DNA of 64,000 nt, taken from contig JAJRZQ010000012.1 in the NCBI GenBank assembly GCA_024275165.1, positions 124,001 to 188,000 on the forward strand. The letters run 5' to 3'. Each line of letters opens with the position of its first letter. The first letter of the stretch is position 1. Source of the DNA: a bacterium (GTDB lineage Bacteria; SAR324; XYD2-FULL-50-16). Position numbers and translations under genes: made by a program. A model generated the notes under the pieces. The model was not told where the DNA came from and made no database searches. It worked only from the letters and a program-made list of their open reading frames with translations. Positions 42,002 to 50,741 of the stretch are shown one piece after another.

Positions 42002-43144
42002 TTATTCTAAATATTGAATTATACTGGTGTCGAGGGCGGGCTTTGAGGCAATCACCTTTAGTTTAGGTCGGGTTGTTTGGGTGTTTTTAAAGGCTTGGGG
42101 GGCCCGGTTTAAGGCCTGTTGTAAAACTTTCTGGGCCTGCTTTTGGGTTTCAAAAAATCCGACCTTGATGCGGTATTGCAGTTTCCCCCGGTTGAGTCGT
42201 TGCATTACCAGACTGACCTTATTTTGCCTGCTGAGTACCTGTAGCTGCTCTAGGGCCTTGTCCAAGCTGTTGACCCTAGGGAGGGTCAACATCCATGGAT
42301 AATTGCGCAGCAGGCGAAAATCAACCAAATCTCCATTGGCTTCTTTGTATTCCGGTTTGACCGCCCAGAGGCTTTTTGAGATGAACGGCTCTTCGGGAAA
42401 AAGCTCGCGAATCGCCGCTCCCGCTTCTAAGGCATCGAGTTCGCTTTCGAAAAAACCGACCCGCAAGCGATAATAGAAATCCGCCCGGGCCGTGCCCGGT
42501 GTATTGATTGGTTGTTGGGAGCGATAGAGGTAGGTCAGTTTGCCTTGATGGGTGAGTTTTTGAGCCAACTTGACCGCAGAGGCAAAGTCTTTAGAAGGCA
42601 AACTGAAAAGCTGCAAACCAAACTGGTTTTTGCGTTCTAAATCAAAGCTTACCTTGCTGTTTAAGCTGCCTGCTTTTTCATAAAACTGGAGCTTGATTTT
42701 TTTATCCTCTTCCACCAAAGGCCCCCAGCTATTAAATTGGGTGGCGTAAACGGTGGGGAGTACCAACTGCCCCCGCTGCACTAAGATCAAGCGCCATTCC
42801 CCCGGATTGCTAAAGGTTTCATGGCGGTTGAGAAGCTGAAACCCCTCCTTTTGCTCTAAGGCAAAGCTTGCTTCAAAGCCGGTTTGAGGGGAGGCGACCT
42901 CTGCGGTGTATTCGGGAATTTCGATTTTGGCCGCGCTTGCGTTGTCTTGGGCTTCCCCCTGCAGTGTTTTTGGGGTTGGGGGCGAGGGGGGCACATAGCT
43001 GGAGACCCAAAAAATCTCCCGAAAGAGCAAAATAAAAAACAGGCCTGCGGCGAGTAGGGGAAAGAGCCAGTAGCGCGGGTTGTAGCGGAGGGTATGGTAA
43101 AATTCCTTGAGGTCATCGAGGCGATCAACGAACTTATCCTTCAT
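42002..43144 (-). CDS. SPOR-domain membrane protein
   Basis: A 380-residue bitopic protein: short cytoplasmic tail, membrane helix (WLFPLLAAGLFFILLF, about 26-41), low-complexity Pro-rich linker, then three or so SPOR-like repeats such as FYYRLRVGFFESELDALEAGA and LQYRIKVGFFETQKQAQKV. SPOR domains bind denuded peptidoglycan at division sites, so a role in cell envelope division is likely. It overlaps tsaD by 11 bases. Confidence 0.78.
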   Translation of the reverse strand: MKDKFVDRLDDLKEFYHTLRYNPRYWLFPLLAAGLFFILLFREIFWVSSYVPPSPPTPKTLQGEAQDNASAAKIEIPEYTAEVASPQTGFEASFALEQKEGFQLLNRHETFSNPGEWRLILVQRGQLVLPTVYATQFNSWGPLVEEDKKIKLQFYEKAGSLNSKVSFDLERKNQFGLQLFSLPSKDFASAVKLAQKLTHQGKLTYLYRSQQPINTPGTARADFYYRLRVGFFESELDALEAGAAIRELFPEEPFISKSLWAVKPEYKEANGDLVDFRLLRNYPWMLTLPRVNSLDKALEQLQVLSRQNKVSLVMQRLNRGKLQYRIKVGFFETQKQAQKVLQQALNRAPQAFKNTQTTRPKLKVIASKPALDTSIIQYLE

Positions 43145-44216
43145 GAGAGCATTCCATTAAGGCGATTGGGCTTTTTGAGTTGGCATTGAGGCTTAAATCT
43201 AAGGGGAAAGCCTTCACTTTTAAATATTGACTGGCAACAAAGCCGATCATGGCGGCGTTGTCGCTACAGTAGGGCAAGGAGGGGGCAAAAAAGGCTGCCC
43301 TGTTTTTGGCCGCCACCTTGGTGAGGACTCGGCGTAATCCCTCATTGGCAGCAACCCCGCCCGTGAGTACGACCTGGGGCGCGGGGTAGAGCTTCAAGGC
43401 TTGATCCATGCGCTGGGCGATGATTTTTTCCACGGTTTGCTGAAAGCTCGCCGCCAGATCGCAAACCTTGGTTTTTCTGGGTTCATCCGCTTCTTGCATA
43501 AATTGAGAATAATCGATTAGCTCTTTTTTTTCCACTCGAATTTCTAAAGCCTTCGCCTGGTTCAAGACCGCGGTCTTTAAGCCGGAAAAACTGAAATTAA
43601 GGGTTTTTTTCCCTCGGAGCGGTAGGGTAAAGGAGTAGCTGGGGGAGGGGCAATGGCGGGCGAGCTTTTCAATGGTTGGGCCGCCGGGGTAGGGAAAGCC
43701 CATGATCTTTGCGGTTTTGTCGTAGGCCTCCCCACAGGCATCGTCTAAGGTCTTGCCGAGCAGTTGATATTGGCCCAAGCCCTGAGCTAAGATCAAATGG
43801 GTATGTCCCCCAGAAGCGATGAGCGCGAGATAGGGAAAACGCAATTGGGGGTGATCTAAAAAAGGGGCCAAGAGATGGCCTTCAAGGTGGTCAACGGGGA
43901 CTAAGGGAAGCTTTAAGGCCCAAGCCAAGGCCTTGGCATAACTCACCCCCACCAAAACAGAGCCGATCAGCCCCGGGGACTGGGTAACGGCAATGGAGGT
44001 TAAATCGAGGGGGGTCTTGCCTACTTGGGTAAAGAGGTGCTGGATTAAGAGGGGCAAGGCTTTTAAATGCTGCCTGCTGGCGATTTCCGGTACCACGCCG
44101 CCAAAGCTTTGGTGCAGCTTGATCTGGCTGGAAATTTCGCTGTAGAGTACCTCGCCTTGCGGGGTGAGCAGGGCAACGGCGGTGTCGTCGCAACTGCTTT
44201 CAATAGCAAGAATCAT
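43134..44216 (-). CDS. tsaD: tRNA N6-adenosine threonylcarbamoyltransferase TsaD
   Basis: Catalyses the last step of t6A synthesis on tRNAs reading ANN codons. The 360-residue product has ESSCDDTAVAL, the metal-binding VVPEIASRQH (HxxxH region), LIASGGHTHL, and GGVAANEGLRRVL. Length is slightly longer than usual. Overlaps the HELLH protein gene by ATGA. Confidence 0.95.
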   Translation of the reverse strand: MILAIESSCDDTAVALLTPQGEVLYSEISSQIKLHQSFGGVVPEIASRQHLKALPLLIQHLFTQVGKTPLDLTSIAVTQSPGLIGSVLVGVSYAKALAWALKLPLVPVDHLEGHLLAPFLDHPQLRFPYLALIASGGHTHLILAQGLGQYQLLGKTLDDACGEAYDKTAKIMGFPYPGGPTIEKLARHCPSPSYSFTLPLRGKKTLNFSFSGLKTAVLNQAKALEIRVEKKELIDYSQFMQEADEPRKTKVCDLAASFQQTVEKIIAQRMDQALKLYPAPQVVLTGGVAANEGLRRVLTKVAAKNRAAFFAPSLPYCSDNAAMIGFVASQYLKVKAFPLDLSLNANSKSPIALMECSHEG

Positions 44217-44821
44217 GAATGAAGATAGTGGGTTAGAAATTGATCCATCTGCGCGTAGTCGGGGTATTGTTGTTCTTGTTTTTTAAATTCGCTGGTGTGG
44301 GCATAGTTGCGCCCCCCTAGTTTTTTAATCCCTACCTGGCGGTGCAAGAGCTCGTGAAAGACGAGGTAATGCAAGATTTTTCTGGGTGTTTGCAGGCTGT
44401 CAAAGACTAACGAAAAGGCAACCTCGTCTTTTTGGCTATGAAAATGGGCAAGCTTCCGGGTGGAAAAATGCTTGAGCCAGATGGCTTGGGGCAGGCTTTC
44501 CATCTTCGGAAACCAGATATCCCGCACCGTTTGAACCAAGCCCTCTAAATTGTGAAAGATCCCCCGGCTGGGGCAGGGGGGCTGCTTGCCCTTAAAGTCG
44601 GGCCTGAGAATATTGACCTCTCGCATGAACTTCCAAGCAAAGCGCTCCGCCGAGGTCAGGGGCAGGCGCGAGACCCTCGGGGCGAGGTCGGATAAAGTCT
44701 GTTGGTGCTGTTGGTGTAAGCTTAAAAGCTTGTCAATGTCATTGCCCTTGAGTAACGCTCGGCGCAATCTTGTCGCGTAGGCGGTCAGAGAGAGGTTTTT
44801 TTGGGCAGGGGCTCTGTTCAT
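44213..44821 (-). CDS. SprT/WLM-like putative zinc-dependent protein
   Basis: A 202-residue cytoplasmic protein with a metallopeptidase motif HELLH (156-160) and a third histidine in YAHTSEF (H175), the spacing seen in SprT-like and M48-type minimal gluzincins. Upstream is a helical region without known domains. The catalytic function is inferred from the motif only; it may be structural. First gene of the operon with tsaD. Confidence 0.65.
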   Translation of the reverse strand: MNRAPAQKNLSLTAYATRLRRALLKGNDIDKLLSLHQQHQQTLSDLAPRVSRLPLTSAERFAWKFMREVNILRPDFKGKQPPCPSRGIFHNLEGLVQTVRDIWFPKMESLPQAIWLKHFSTRKLAHFHSQKDEVAFSLVFDSLQTPRKILHYLVFHELLHRQVGIKKLGGRNYAHTSEFKKQEQQYPDYAQMDQFLTHYLHS

Positions 44822-44843
44822 GCAAGGCTAAATGATGTATAAT
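44815..44843 (+). promoter_or_regulatory. Candidate promoter of the LpdD-like gene
   Basis: A perfect TATAAT (44838-44843) with a poor -35 (TGTTCA, 44815-44820) 17 bases upstream, in the 72-base divergent gap. The start of transcription would be about 40 bases before the ATG at 44894. Confidence 0.4.
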
Positions 44844-44893
44844 CAGAAGCATAAAGTTAGCCCTTCTTAAATGCAAGTCACAAAAAGGTCGTT

Positions 44894-45283
44894 ATGCCGC
44901 AAACTCGACTCAAGCCCTTGATTCATCTTTCCCAGGGGAATAAAGAGGCGAAGACCCAGGTTTTTTTTGATCTCTATGCCCTTGGGCGTGATTTCGTACT
45001 TTTTGTCAGCGGAGGGGAAGCGCATATTGGCGCGGTGGCCTGCGGGCTTGCCGGGCAAGCTCAAGAGATTTCCATTGCCGGGCATAAAGAGGGGGAATTG
45101 GTGCAAGAAGTCGCCAATGCGCTTTCTTTGGTGATCTCTCAACGGGTTTTGGTGGTCGGGGGGATTCATTATCCTGCCTTGGATCCGCATCAAATTGAGG
45201 TGATTTTAGTGCATGCCCGCAACCTGACTCGACAATTGCAAGAAGAAATGGCAGCCCTTAAATTGGGTTTTGAGTTGGAATAA
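44894..45283 (+). CDS. LpdD-like (prenylated-flavin chaperone-type) domain protein
   Basis: A 129-residue single-domain protein. The motifs VSGGEAHIGAVA, AGHKEGELVQEVAN and VVGGIHYPALDPHQIEVI resemble the small LpdD-like proteins found with UbiD-type decarboxylases. No ubiD or ubiX gene is in the window, so the role here is open. Its end overlaps that of the convergent nif3 gene by 26 bases, and both coding sequences appear real. Confidence 0.55.
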   Translation: MPQTRLKPLIHLSQGNKEAKTQVFFDLYALGRDFVLFVSGGEAHIGAVACGLAGQAQEISIAGHKEGELVQEVANALSLVISQRVLVVGGIHYPALDPHQIEVILVHARNLTRQLQEEMAALKLGFELE

Positions 45284-46016
45284 AAAAGCAGGCCAACCCT
45301 TGCTCCGCTTGGAGTTTTTTGCCCAAGGCCAAGATGCCAAAGCGTTCTGTGGCGTAGTGCCCCGCGGCGAAGAAGTGCGCTTTTTCCTCTTGCGCCTGGC
45401 CGTAGATGAATTCGCTTGCTTCCCCTGTGATAAAGGCCTGGGCCCCAAAGGACAGGGCTTGCCGGAAGTATTTTTGCCCCCCGCCGGTTACGATGGCGAT
45501 TTGCTCAATCTGACCTGGGCCTAGGTTTAAGCCCAAGGGGCTGCGGCCTAAAAGGTCGGTCAGTTTGTTGGAGAGTTCGGTAAAGCTCCAGCCCGGCGCG
45601 CGGCCCATTACCCCTTGGTGGTAATCCTGCTGGGGTAAGATTCCTTGAATCTCTGTTAATCCTAAAGCTTGCCCGAGCTGGATATTGTTGCCCCATTGGG
45701 GGTGAAAATCCAGGGGCAGGTGGTAGGCGATTAGGGCGATATCCTGTTGGATCAAGGCCTTGATCTTTTGATACTGCGTCCCTCGCAGGGGGGCAGCCTG
45801 ACCCCCATCCCAAAACAGGCCGTGATGCACCAAAAGGGCTTGGGCCTGTTGGTTTTTCGCCTCTGTAATGACTTCTAAGGTAGCCGAGACGGCCAAGGCT
45901 ATTTTTTGAATTGGCTGGCCCGAGTTTTCCACCTGCAAGCCGTTAGGGCCGTAATAGTCAAAGCGATGGGGTTGAAGCCATTGATCGAGCAGGCCGGTCA
46001 ACTCATTGCAGTTCAT
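45258..46016 (-). CDS. Nif3-like dinuclear metal centre protein
   Basis: A 252-residue member of the NIF3/YbgI family: YGPNGLQVENSGQPI near the start, LLVHHGLFWDG with metal-binding histidines, IAYHLPLDFHPQWGNN, and the C-terminal FAAGHYATERFGI. The family has been called a GTP cyclohydrolase-like or DNA-damage protein, but its biochemical role is not settled. The start overlaps the FGE-like gene by ATGA. Confidence 0.85.
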   Translation of the reverse strand: MNCNELTGLLDQWLQPHRFDYYGPNGLQVENSGQPIQKIALAVSATLEVITEAKNQQAQALLVHHGLFWDGGQAAPLRGTQYQKIKALIQQDIALIAYHLPLDFHPQWGNNIQLGQALGLTEIQGILPQQDYHQGVMGRAPGWSFTELSNKLTDLLGRSPLGLNLGPGQIEQIAIVTGGGQKYFRQALSFGAQAFITGEASEFIYGQAQEEKAHFFAAGHYATERFGILALGKKLQAEQGLACFFIPTQNPI

Positions 46017-46723
46017 GGGGTGTCCTTGACGCAGCGAAAGCCCACATGGGCATTGCGGAAGTTGACAATGGCAGAAAAGCGCTCTTGGTTTTTCAGGTGG
46101 TCGAGCTTACTGCCAAAGCTGCCCCCCTTGATAAAGACTTTTTCGTATTGCTCATCCATGCTGTAATCTTTTTGCGCCTTCCAGGGGAAGGGTTTTCCCG
46201 TTTTTTCAATGGTTGCCGTCCATTCCCAGACATTTCCCGCTAAATCCAGCACTCCCTCCGGGGTGGCCCCTTGGGGATAGCTGCCTACCGTCGCTTCTCG
46301 TTGGTTGTGGTCATTGGTTAAAATATCATGCCAGGGGGTGACGCAGTTGACATCGCAATAGTTGGCCCTGGTCGCGTTGAGGGGGTCATTTCCCCAGGGA
46401 TAGAGGCGTTTGAGTCCGGCGGCTCGCTCCCATTCTTCCAGCGTGGGGAGCCGTTTGCCGTAAAACCGGCAAAAACCCTCGGCGTCAAACCAAGAGACCT
46501 CAACCATCGGGGTTTTGGGTTTTTTGGGCAGATGGCGGGGAAAGTTGGGGTTGTTTTTATAAGTCGTCGCTTTTTGATAGGCGATGAATTCTTCTTTGGT
46601 CGTCTCGGTGGTATTCATGTAAAAGGCGGGGTGGCCCTTTGCTGCGGGAATGAGAGCCATCTCCCCCCCCTGGAGCCAGAAGGGAACCATAAGGAGGCAA
46701 AAGAGGAAAGCGGTCGTTTTCAT
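46013..46723 (-). CDS. Formylglycine-generating-enzyme (FGE/SUMF1) domain protein, secreted
   Basis: 236 residues from the ATG at 46723 (overlapping the waaA stop), beginning with a signal peptide (MKTTAFLFCLLMVPFWLQGG). The FGE-sulfatase fold is recognised by VSWFDAEGFCRFYGKRLPT, WERAAGL, YPWGND, DLAGNVWEWTA and VGFRCVKD at the end. The second catalytic cysteine of true FGEs is not evident, and no sulfatase is nearby, so it is more likely a binding or accessory version. Confidence 0.8.
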   Translation of the reverse strand: MKTTAFLFCLLMVPFWLQGGEMALIPAAKGHPAFYMNTTETTKEEFIAYQKATTYKNNPNFPRHLPKKPKTPMVEVSWFDAEGFCRFYGKRLPTLEEWERAAGLKRLYPWGNDPLNATRANYCDVNCVTPWHDILTNDHNQREATVGSYPQGATPEGVLDLAGNVWEWTATIEKTGKPFPWKAQKDYSMDEQYEKVFIKGGSFGSKLDHLKNQERFSAIVNFRNAHVGFRCVKDTP

Positions 46724-47946
46724 GGGGTTAGTTCTTGGAGCAGGGATTGACAAAAATGATCCATGGCCCCGGCGTGTTGGGCCACGCAGGCTTGCGCCCG
46801 CTTTCCCATTTGTTGGGCTTGATCGGGCTTATGGAGACAAAAATTAAAAAAATCAGTGAGTTCAGCCTCATTTTGGAGTACGCGCAAGGCATGGGCCTCC
46901 TTTAAAATCGCCACCTCTTCGCTAAAATTAGGGGTGTTGGGGCCTAGAGCTACGGGTTTGCCAAGCCCACAGGGCTCAATCATATTCTGCCCGCCGCGGG
47001 CGCCAAAGCTGCCGCCCACAAATACCCCCCGGGCTAAGGCATACCACCGGGGCAATACTCCGAACTCTAAAACCAAAATCACCTGGGGGTGGGTCGGTTC
47101 AAAGCCTTGTTGCCGGATGATCTGAAGGCATTCCTCTCCCTTTTCAGGGTGTCGAGGGATTAAGACCAAGCGGGCTTGAGGGTGCTGGAGCGCCTTGAAT
47201 GCCTGGAGCAGCGGGGCCACTTCGCTGGGTTGGATGGAGCCGGCGACCAATAAGGGCTCATCGGGTTGGAGGTTGTAGTTTTGTTGAAGCTTTTTTAAAG
47301 CTTGGGGTTGTGGCAGGGGCGGGAGCAGAAATTTGAAATTACCCAAATAGCGCACTCGTTCTTTTTGCATCCCCAAGGCGCAAAAGGCGTTTAAGCTTTC
47401 TAAGTTGCCTGCCTGCACCAATTGAATCCGCTCTAAAATCGGGGTGAGGAGCCAGCGCAAGGCGGTATAGAGGCGGAGGTGTTTGGGGCTCAAACGAGCG
47501 TTGGCGATGAAGATTTGCCCTTGCTGAGCCATGGCGGAGATGAGGTTGGGCCAAAGCTCGGTTTCGATTAAAATAAGGCATCGGGGTTGCAGCCTTTGCG
47601 TCAGGTCGCGCATGGAGCCCGCAAAATCAAAGGGGAGGAGGAAGCAATGCTCGACAGCGTTTTTTTTCAAGGCTTCCAACCCACTGGGGGTATTGGTGGA
47701 AAAAACAAAATCGAGGTCGGCTTGTCGCGTTTTTAGGTTTTCCTTGATTCTCAAAGCGAGGTTGACCTCTCCCAAACTGGCCCCGTGCAACCAGATACGG
47801 CAAGGGCCGGCAGGCAGAGGGGCAGGCAGGGGCGAGGTGAGTTTCAAGCGCGCCTTGGCCCAGAGTTGGGGGCGAAACCAAGCCAAGAACAGCCACAGGG
47901 GGCTGAGCAGAGCCAATAAAACAAGATAGAGCAGGTTGTACAACAA
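46720..47946 (-). CDS. waaA: 3-deoxy-D-manno-octulosonic acid transferase
   Basis: Adds Kdo to lipid A on the cytoplasmic face. The 408-residue product has an N-terminal membrane helix (1-24), the acceptor-site GASLGEVNLA, ETELWPNLI, and the GT-B donor-site block GGSFGARGGQNMIEP. Length is typical. Together with lpxD it shows a complete Kdo-lipid A pathway is likely. It starts 10 bases after hemE. Confidence 0.92.
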   Translation of the reverse strand: MLYNLLYLVLLALLSPLWLFLAWFRPQLWAKARLKLTSPLPAPLPAGPCRIWLHGASLGEVNLALRIKENLKTRQADLDFVFSTNTPSGLEALKKNAVEHCFLLPFDFAGSMRDLTQRLQPRCLILIETELWPNLISAMAQQGQIFIANARLSPKHLRLYTALRWLLTPILERIQLVQAGNLESLNAFCALGMQKERVRYLGNFKFLLPPLPQPQALKKLQQNYNLQPDEPLLVAGSIQPSEVAPLLQAFKALQHPQARLVLIPRHPEKGEECLQIIRQQGFEPTHPQVILVLEFGVLPRWYALARGVFVGGSFGARGGQNMIEPCGLGKPVALGPNTPNFSEEVAILKEAHALRVLQNEAELTDFFNFCLHKPDQAQQMGKRAQACVAQHAGAMDHFCQSLLQELTP

Positions 47947-47956
47947 GAGCAGGCTC

Positions 47957-48991
47957 CTATCGGGCCGAGAATTCCTTGACCGCTTCCACCATCACCTTTA
48001 GGTGTTCCGGGTTCACTTCCTTATCAATGCCGTGACCGAGGTTGAAGATATGGCCTGAGGCGGGGCCTTGTTTGTCTAAAATCGTTTTGACCTTGGCTCG
48101 AATGACCTCTGGATTGGCAAAGAGTACATTGGGGTCTAAATTACCCTGTAGAGCGACCTTGTGCCCAATCAAATCTTTTGCCTGGGCAAGGTCGGCCACC
48201 CAATCCAAGCCAACGACCTCACAACCTGTATTGGCCATTGCGCTTAAGTGCTGGTGCCCTCCATTGATGTAATAGATTTTTGGCACCTTCCCTGGTTGAT
48301 CCAATCCCGCAAAGATTTGCCGCACATAGGGAAAAACAAACTCTTGGTAATCGTCCGGGCAGAGGATGCCGGCCCAGGTGTCGAAGAGTTGCACCATCTT
48401 TACCCCATGAGCGATTTGGTAGTTGAGGTAACGGGTCGTCATTGCCGTGAGCTTTTCCATCAGTTGATGGGCTAGGGCGGGTTGCTCAAAAAAGAGGGCT
48501 TTGGTTTTAGAAAAAAGTTTGCTCCCGCCGCCTTCGACGGCGTAGCAGGCTAGGGTAAAGGGGGCCCCGGCAAAGCCGATGACCGGTACCCGTTCGCGGA
48601 GTTCTGGGACTAAAATATCCAAGATTTGGCCCACATAGGGCACATTGTCATCGGGGTCGGGGAGGCGCAGAGCCGCGATGTCGGCAGCAGCGCGAAGGGG
48701 GTTGTGGATGACCGGCGCGGGATTGAAGGAAAGCTTGATGCCCATGCCTTCTAAGGGGGTCAAAATATCGGAAAACAAGATGGCCGCGTCCAACCCAAAA
48801 CGGTCAATGGGTTGCAGGGTCACTTCCGCCGCGAGGTCGGGGTTTTTACAGAGGGCGAGAAAATCCCCTGCCTTGGCTCGAGTCGCCCGATACTCGGGGA
48901 GGTAGCGCCCGGCTTGGCGCATGACCCAGACCGGGGTACGCTCAATGGGTTGTTTTTTGGCCGCACGAATGATCAAGTAATCTGAATCCAT
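47957..48991 (-). CDS. hemE: Uroporphyrinogen decarboxylase
   Basis: Decarboxylates uroporphyrinogen III in heme synthesis. The 344 residues contain the N-terminal PVWVMRQAGRYLPEYR (substrate-binding Arg), FSDILTPLEGMG, GFAGAPFTLACYAVEGGGS, and the C-terminal FNLGHGIDKEVNPEHL. Supplies heme for the cytochromes matured by the Ccm system. It overlaps the AMMECR1 gene by one base. Confidence 0.95.
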   Translation of the reverse strand: MDSDYLIIRAAKKQPIERTPVWVMRQAGRYLPEYRATRAKAGDFLALCKNPDLAAEVTLQPIDRFGLDAAILFSDILTPLEGMGIKLSFNPAPVIHNPLRAAADIAALRLPDPDDNVPYVGQILDILVPELRERVPVIGFAGAPFTLACYAVEGGGSKLFSKTKALFFEQPALAHQLMEKLTAMTTRYLNYQIAHGVKMVQLFDTWAGILCPDDYQEFVFPYVRQIFAGLDQPGKVPKIYYINGGHQHLSAMANTGCEVVGLDWVADLAQAKDLIGHKVALQGNLDPNVLFANPEVIRAKVKTILDKQGPASGHIFNLGHGIDKEVNPEHLKVMVEAVKEFSAR

Positions 48992-49572
48992 TAGTCCTCT
49001 TCGTTAAATAGCTGTGCTTGATAGGTGTAAAAGGCCAAGGGTTCTGTTTCCCAGGCCTGCGCGGCGAGCCCTGCCTTTTTGCAGAGTTCGCTTAAAAAAA
49101 GGTCTCTTTCTTGGAGATGATCCCATACTTGGGGTAAAAAAGTAGCGCGGTGGTGACCCCGTTCAATGACAAGTCCCTCTACAAAGGGGCGGATTTGGGT
49201 GATTTTTTCTCGGTTATCGGCTCCTAAAAGCTCCATCAAAGGCGTGAGTACCGAGATTTCCAAACGGACCTCCCTTAACTCATCGGCCAATAATGGGGGA
49301 AAGCGAGGATCGCGCAAAGCCGCTTTGAGGCTGTATTCCTGTACGGCTTTATAGAGGGGAAGCTCTCCCTCGATTTGGCCGACGCAGCCTCGAAGTTGCC
49401 CAAGGCGATGCAGGCTGACAAAGCAACCCTGGGCAGGGGTAAAGCTCGGTCGTTCATAGTTTTCTAAGTAATGGCGAGTACCTAGAAGTTTATTTTCCAG
49501 GGTCTGGCGAGCAAGAGCCAAAAGCAGCTTCCCCTCGGATTGGCTTAAACGAGTTTTCAACGCCACACCCAT
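48991..49572 (-). CDS. AMMECR1-domain protein (AmmeMemoRadiSam protein A-like)
   Basis: A 193-residue AMMECR1 domain: GCFVSLHRLGQLRGCVGQIE (the LRGCIG signature) and VRLEISVLTPL, GLVIERGHHRATFLPQVW. This family is the A component of the AmmeMemoRadiSam system, but the Memo-like and radical-SAM partners are not in this window. Biochemical function is unknown. It overlaps purM by 16 bases. Confidence 0.85.
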   Translation of the reverse strand: MGVALKTRLSQSEGKLLLALARQTLENKLLGTRHYLENYERPSFTPAQGCFVSLHRLGQLRGCVGQIEGELPLYKAVQEYSLKAALRDPRFPPLLADELREVRLEISVLTPLMELLGADNREKITQIRPFVEGLVIERGHHRATFLPQVWDHLQERDLFLSELCKKAGLAAQAWETEPLAFYTYQAQLFNEED

Positions 49573-50732
49573 TGTTCACCTTGATGCTGAATCGTCACCT
49601 GATTGCCCGTCGCGTTGGGTTCCAAATGGCCGATCACCTGGGCCTCGATTCCCATGGAGCGGGCCAGCGCGATGACCCCATCTGCCGCGGATTCCTCAAT
49701 GAAGGCTTCGAGTCGATGACCCATATTAAAGACGGGAAACATCTCTTGCAAATGGAGAGCGCGATCTTTCCGAATGGCGGTAAAAAGAGGAGGGATGGGC
49801 AGCAAGGCGTTTTTGACATAATGGATATTCTGACCGAATTTCAGGCACTTGGTTTGCCCTCCCCCCGAGCAATGGACAAAACCCTGCACTGCGGGGCGGA
49901 ATTCTTCTAAAATCGCTTTGATTAAAGGGGTATAGGTTCTTGTGGGGGAGAGGATCGCCTGCCCCCAATTTAAAGGAGTGCCCGCGAGGGGCTCGGTCAA
50001 GTTTCGTTTTCCGCAATAGACTAAGTCAGGGGGGATTTCGGGGGCAAAGCTTTCGGGGTATTGGCCCGCGTACTCATGGGTAAGGCTGTCGTGGCGCGCG
50101 GCGGTCAACCCGTTGCCGCCGATACCCGAATTATAAGTTTTTTCCCATTTTGCTTGGCCATAGCTGGCAAAGCCGACAATCACCCCCTGGGGCCGCATTG
50201 CGCCTAGGTCAATGACTTGTTTTTTGGGGAGCTTGACCATCAAGGTGGAATCCACGATCAAGGTGCGCACCAAGTCGCCTACATCGGCGGTTTCTCCGCC
50301 GCAGGAATGGATGATCACCCCGAAGTCGGCCAACTCCGTGAGCAACTCCTCATACCCCCAGATGATCGCTTGCACCACCTCCCCAGGGATATGAAACTTG
50401 TTGCGCCCAATGGTGTTGGAAAGCACAAAACCCGTTACCGCGCCGACACAGGCGAGGTCGTCGAGGTTCATGACCAGGCTGTCTTGAGCGATGCCCTTAA
50501 AAACGCTTAAGTCCCCTGTTTCCTTCCAGTAAAGATAGGCTAAGCTGGATTTGGTTCCCGCCCCGTCAGCGTGCATGAGCAGGCAGGAATCCTTATCTTG
50601 GGTGAGATGATCGGGTAAAATCTTGCAAAAGGCACCGGGGAAAAGACCCGGATCAACCCCTTGGATCGCCTGGTGAATCTCGGATTTGGAGGAGGATACC
50701 CCGCGGCCTTCGTAGATTTGGTTTTCGCTCAT
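49557..50732 (-). CDS. purM: Phosphoribosylformylglycinamidine cyclo-ligase (AIR synthase)
   Basis: Makes aminoimidazole ribotide in purine synthesis. The 391-residue product is the longer, divergent PurM form seen in Bacteroidetes and others. Markers are LLMHADGAGTKSSLAYLYW, MNLDDLACVGA, HSCGGETADVGD (glycine-rich loop) and VFNMGHRLEAFI. An AIR-synthase-related protein cannot be fully excluded, but the ATP and substrate loops look intact. Confidence 0.87.
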   Translation of the reverse strand: MSENQIYEGRGVSSSKSEIHQAIQGVDPGLFPGAFCKILPDHLTQDKDSCLLMHADGAGTKSSLAYLYWKETGDLSVFKGIAQDSLVMNLDDLACVGAVTGFVLSNTIGRNKFHIPGEVVQAIIWGYEELLTELADFGVIIHSCGGETADVGDLVRTLIVDSTLMVKLPKKQVIDLGAMRPQGVIVGFASYGQAKWEKTYNSGIGGNGLTAARHDSLTHEYAGQYPESFAPEIPPDLVYCGKRNLTEPLAGTPLNWGQAILSPTRTYTPLIKAILEEFRPAVQGFVHCSGGGQTKCLKFGQNIHYVKNALLPIPPLFTAIRKDRALHLQEMFPVFNMGHRLEAFIEESAADGVIALARSMGIEAQVIGHLEPNATGNQVTIQHQGEQWVWR

Positions 50733-50741
50733 GCTGTTTGC

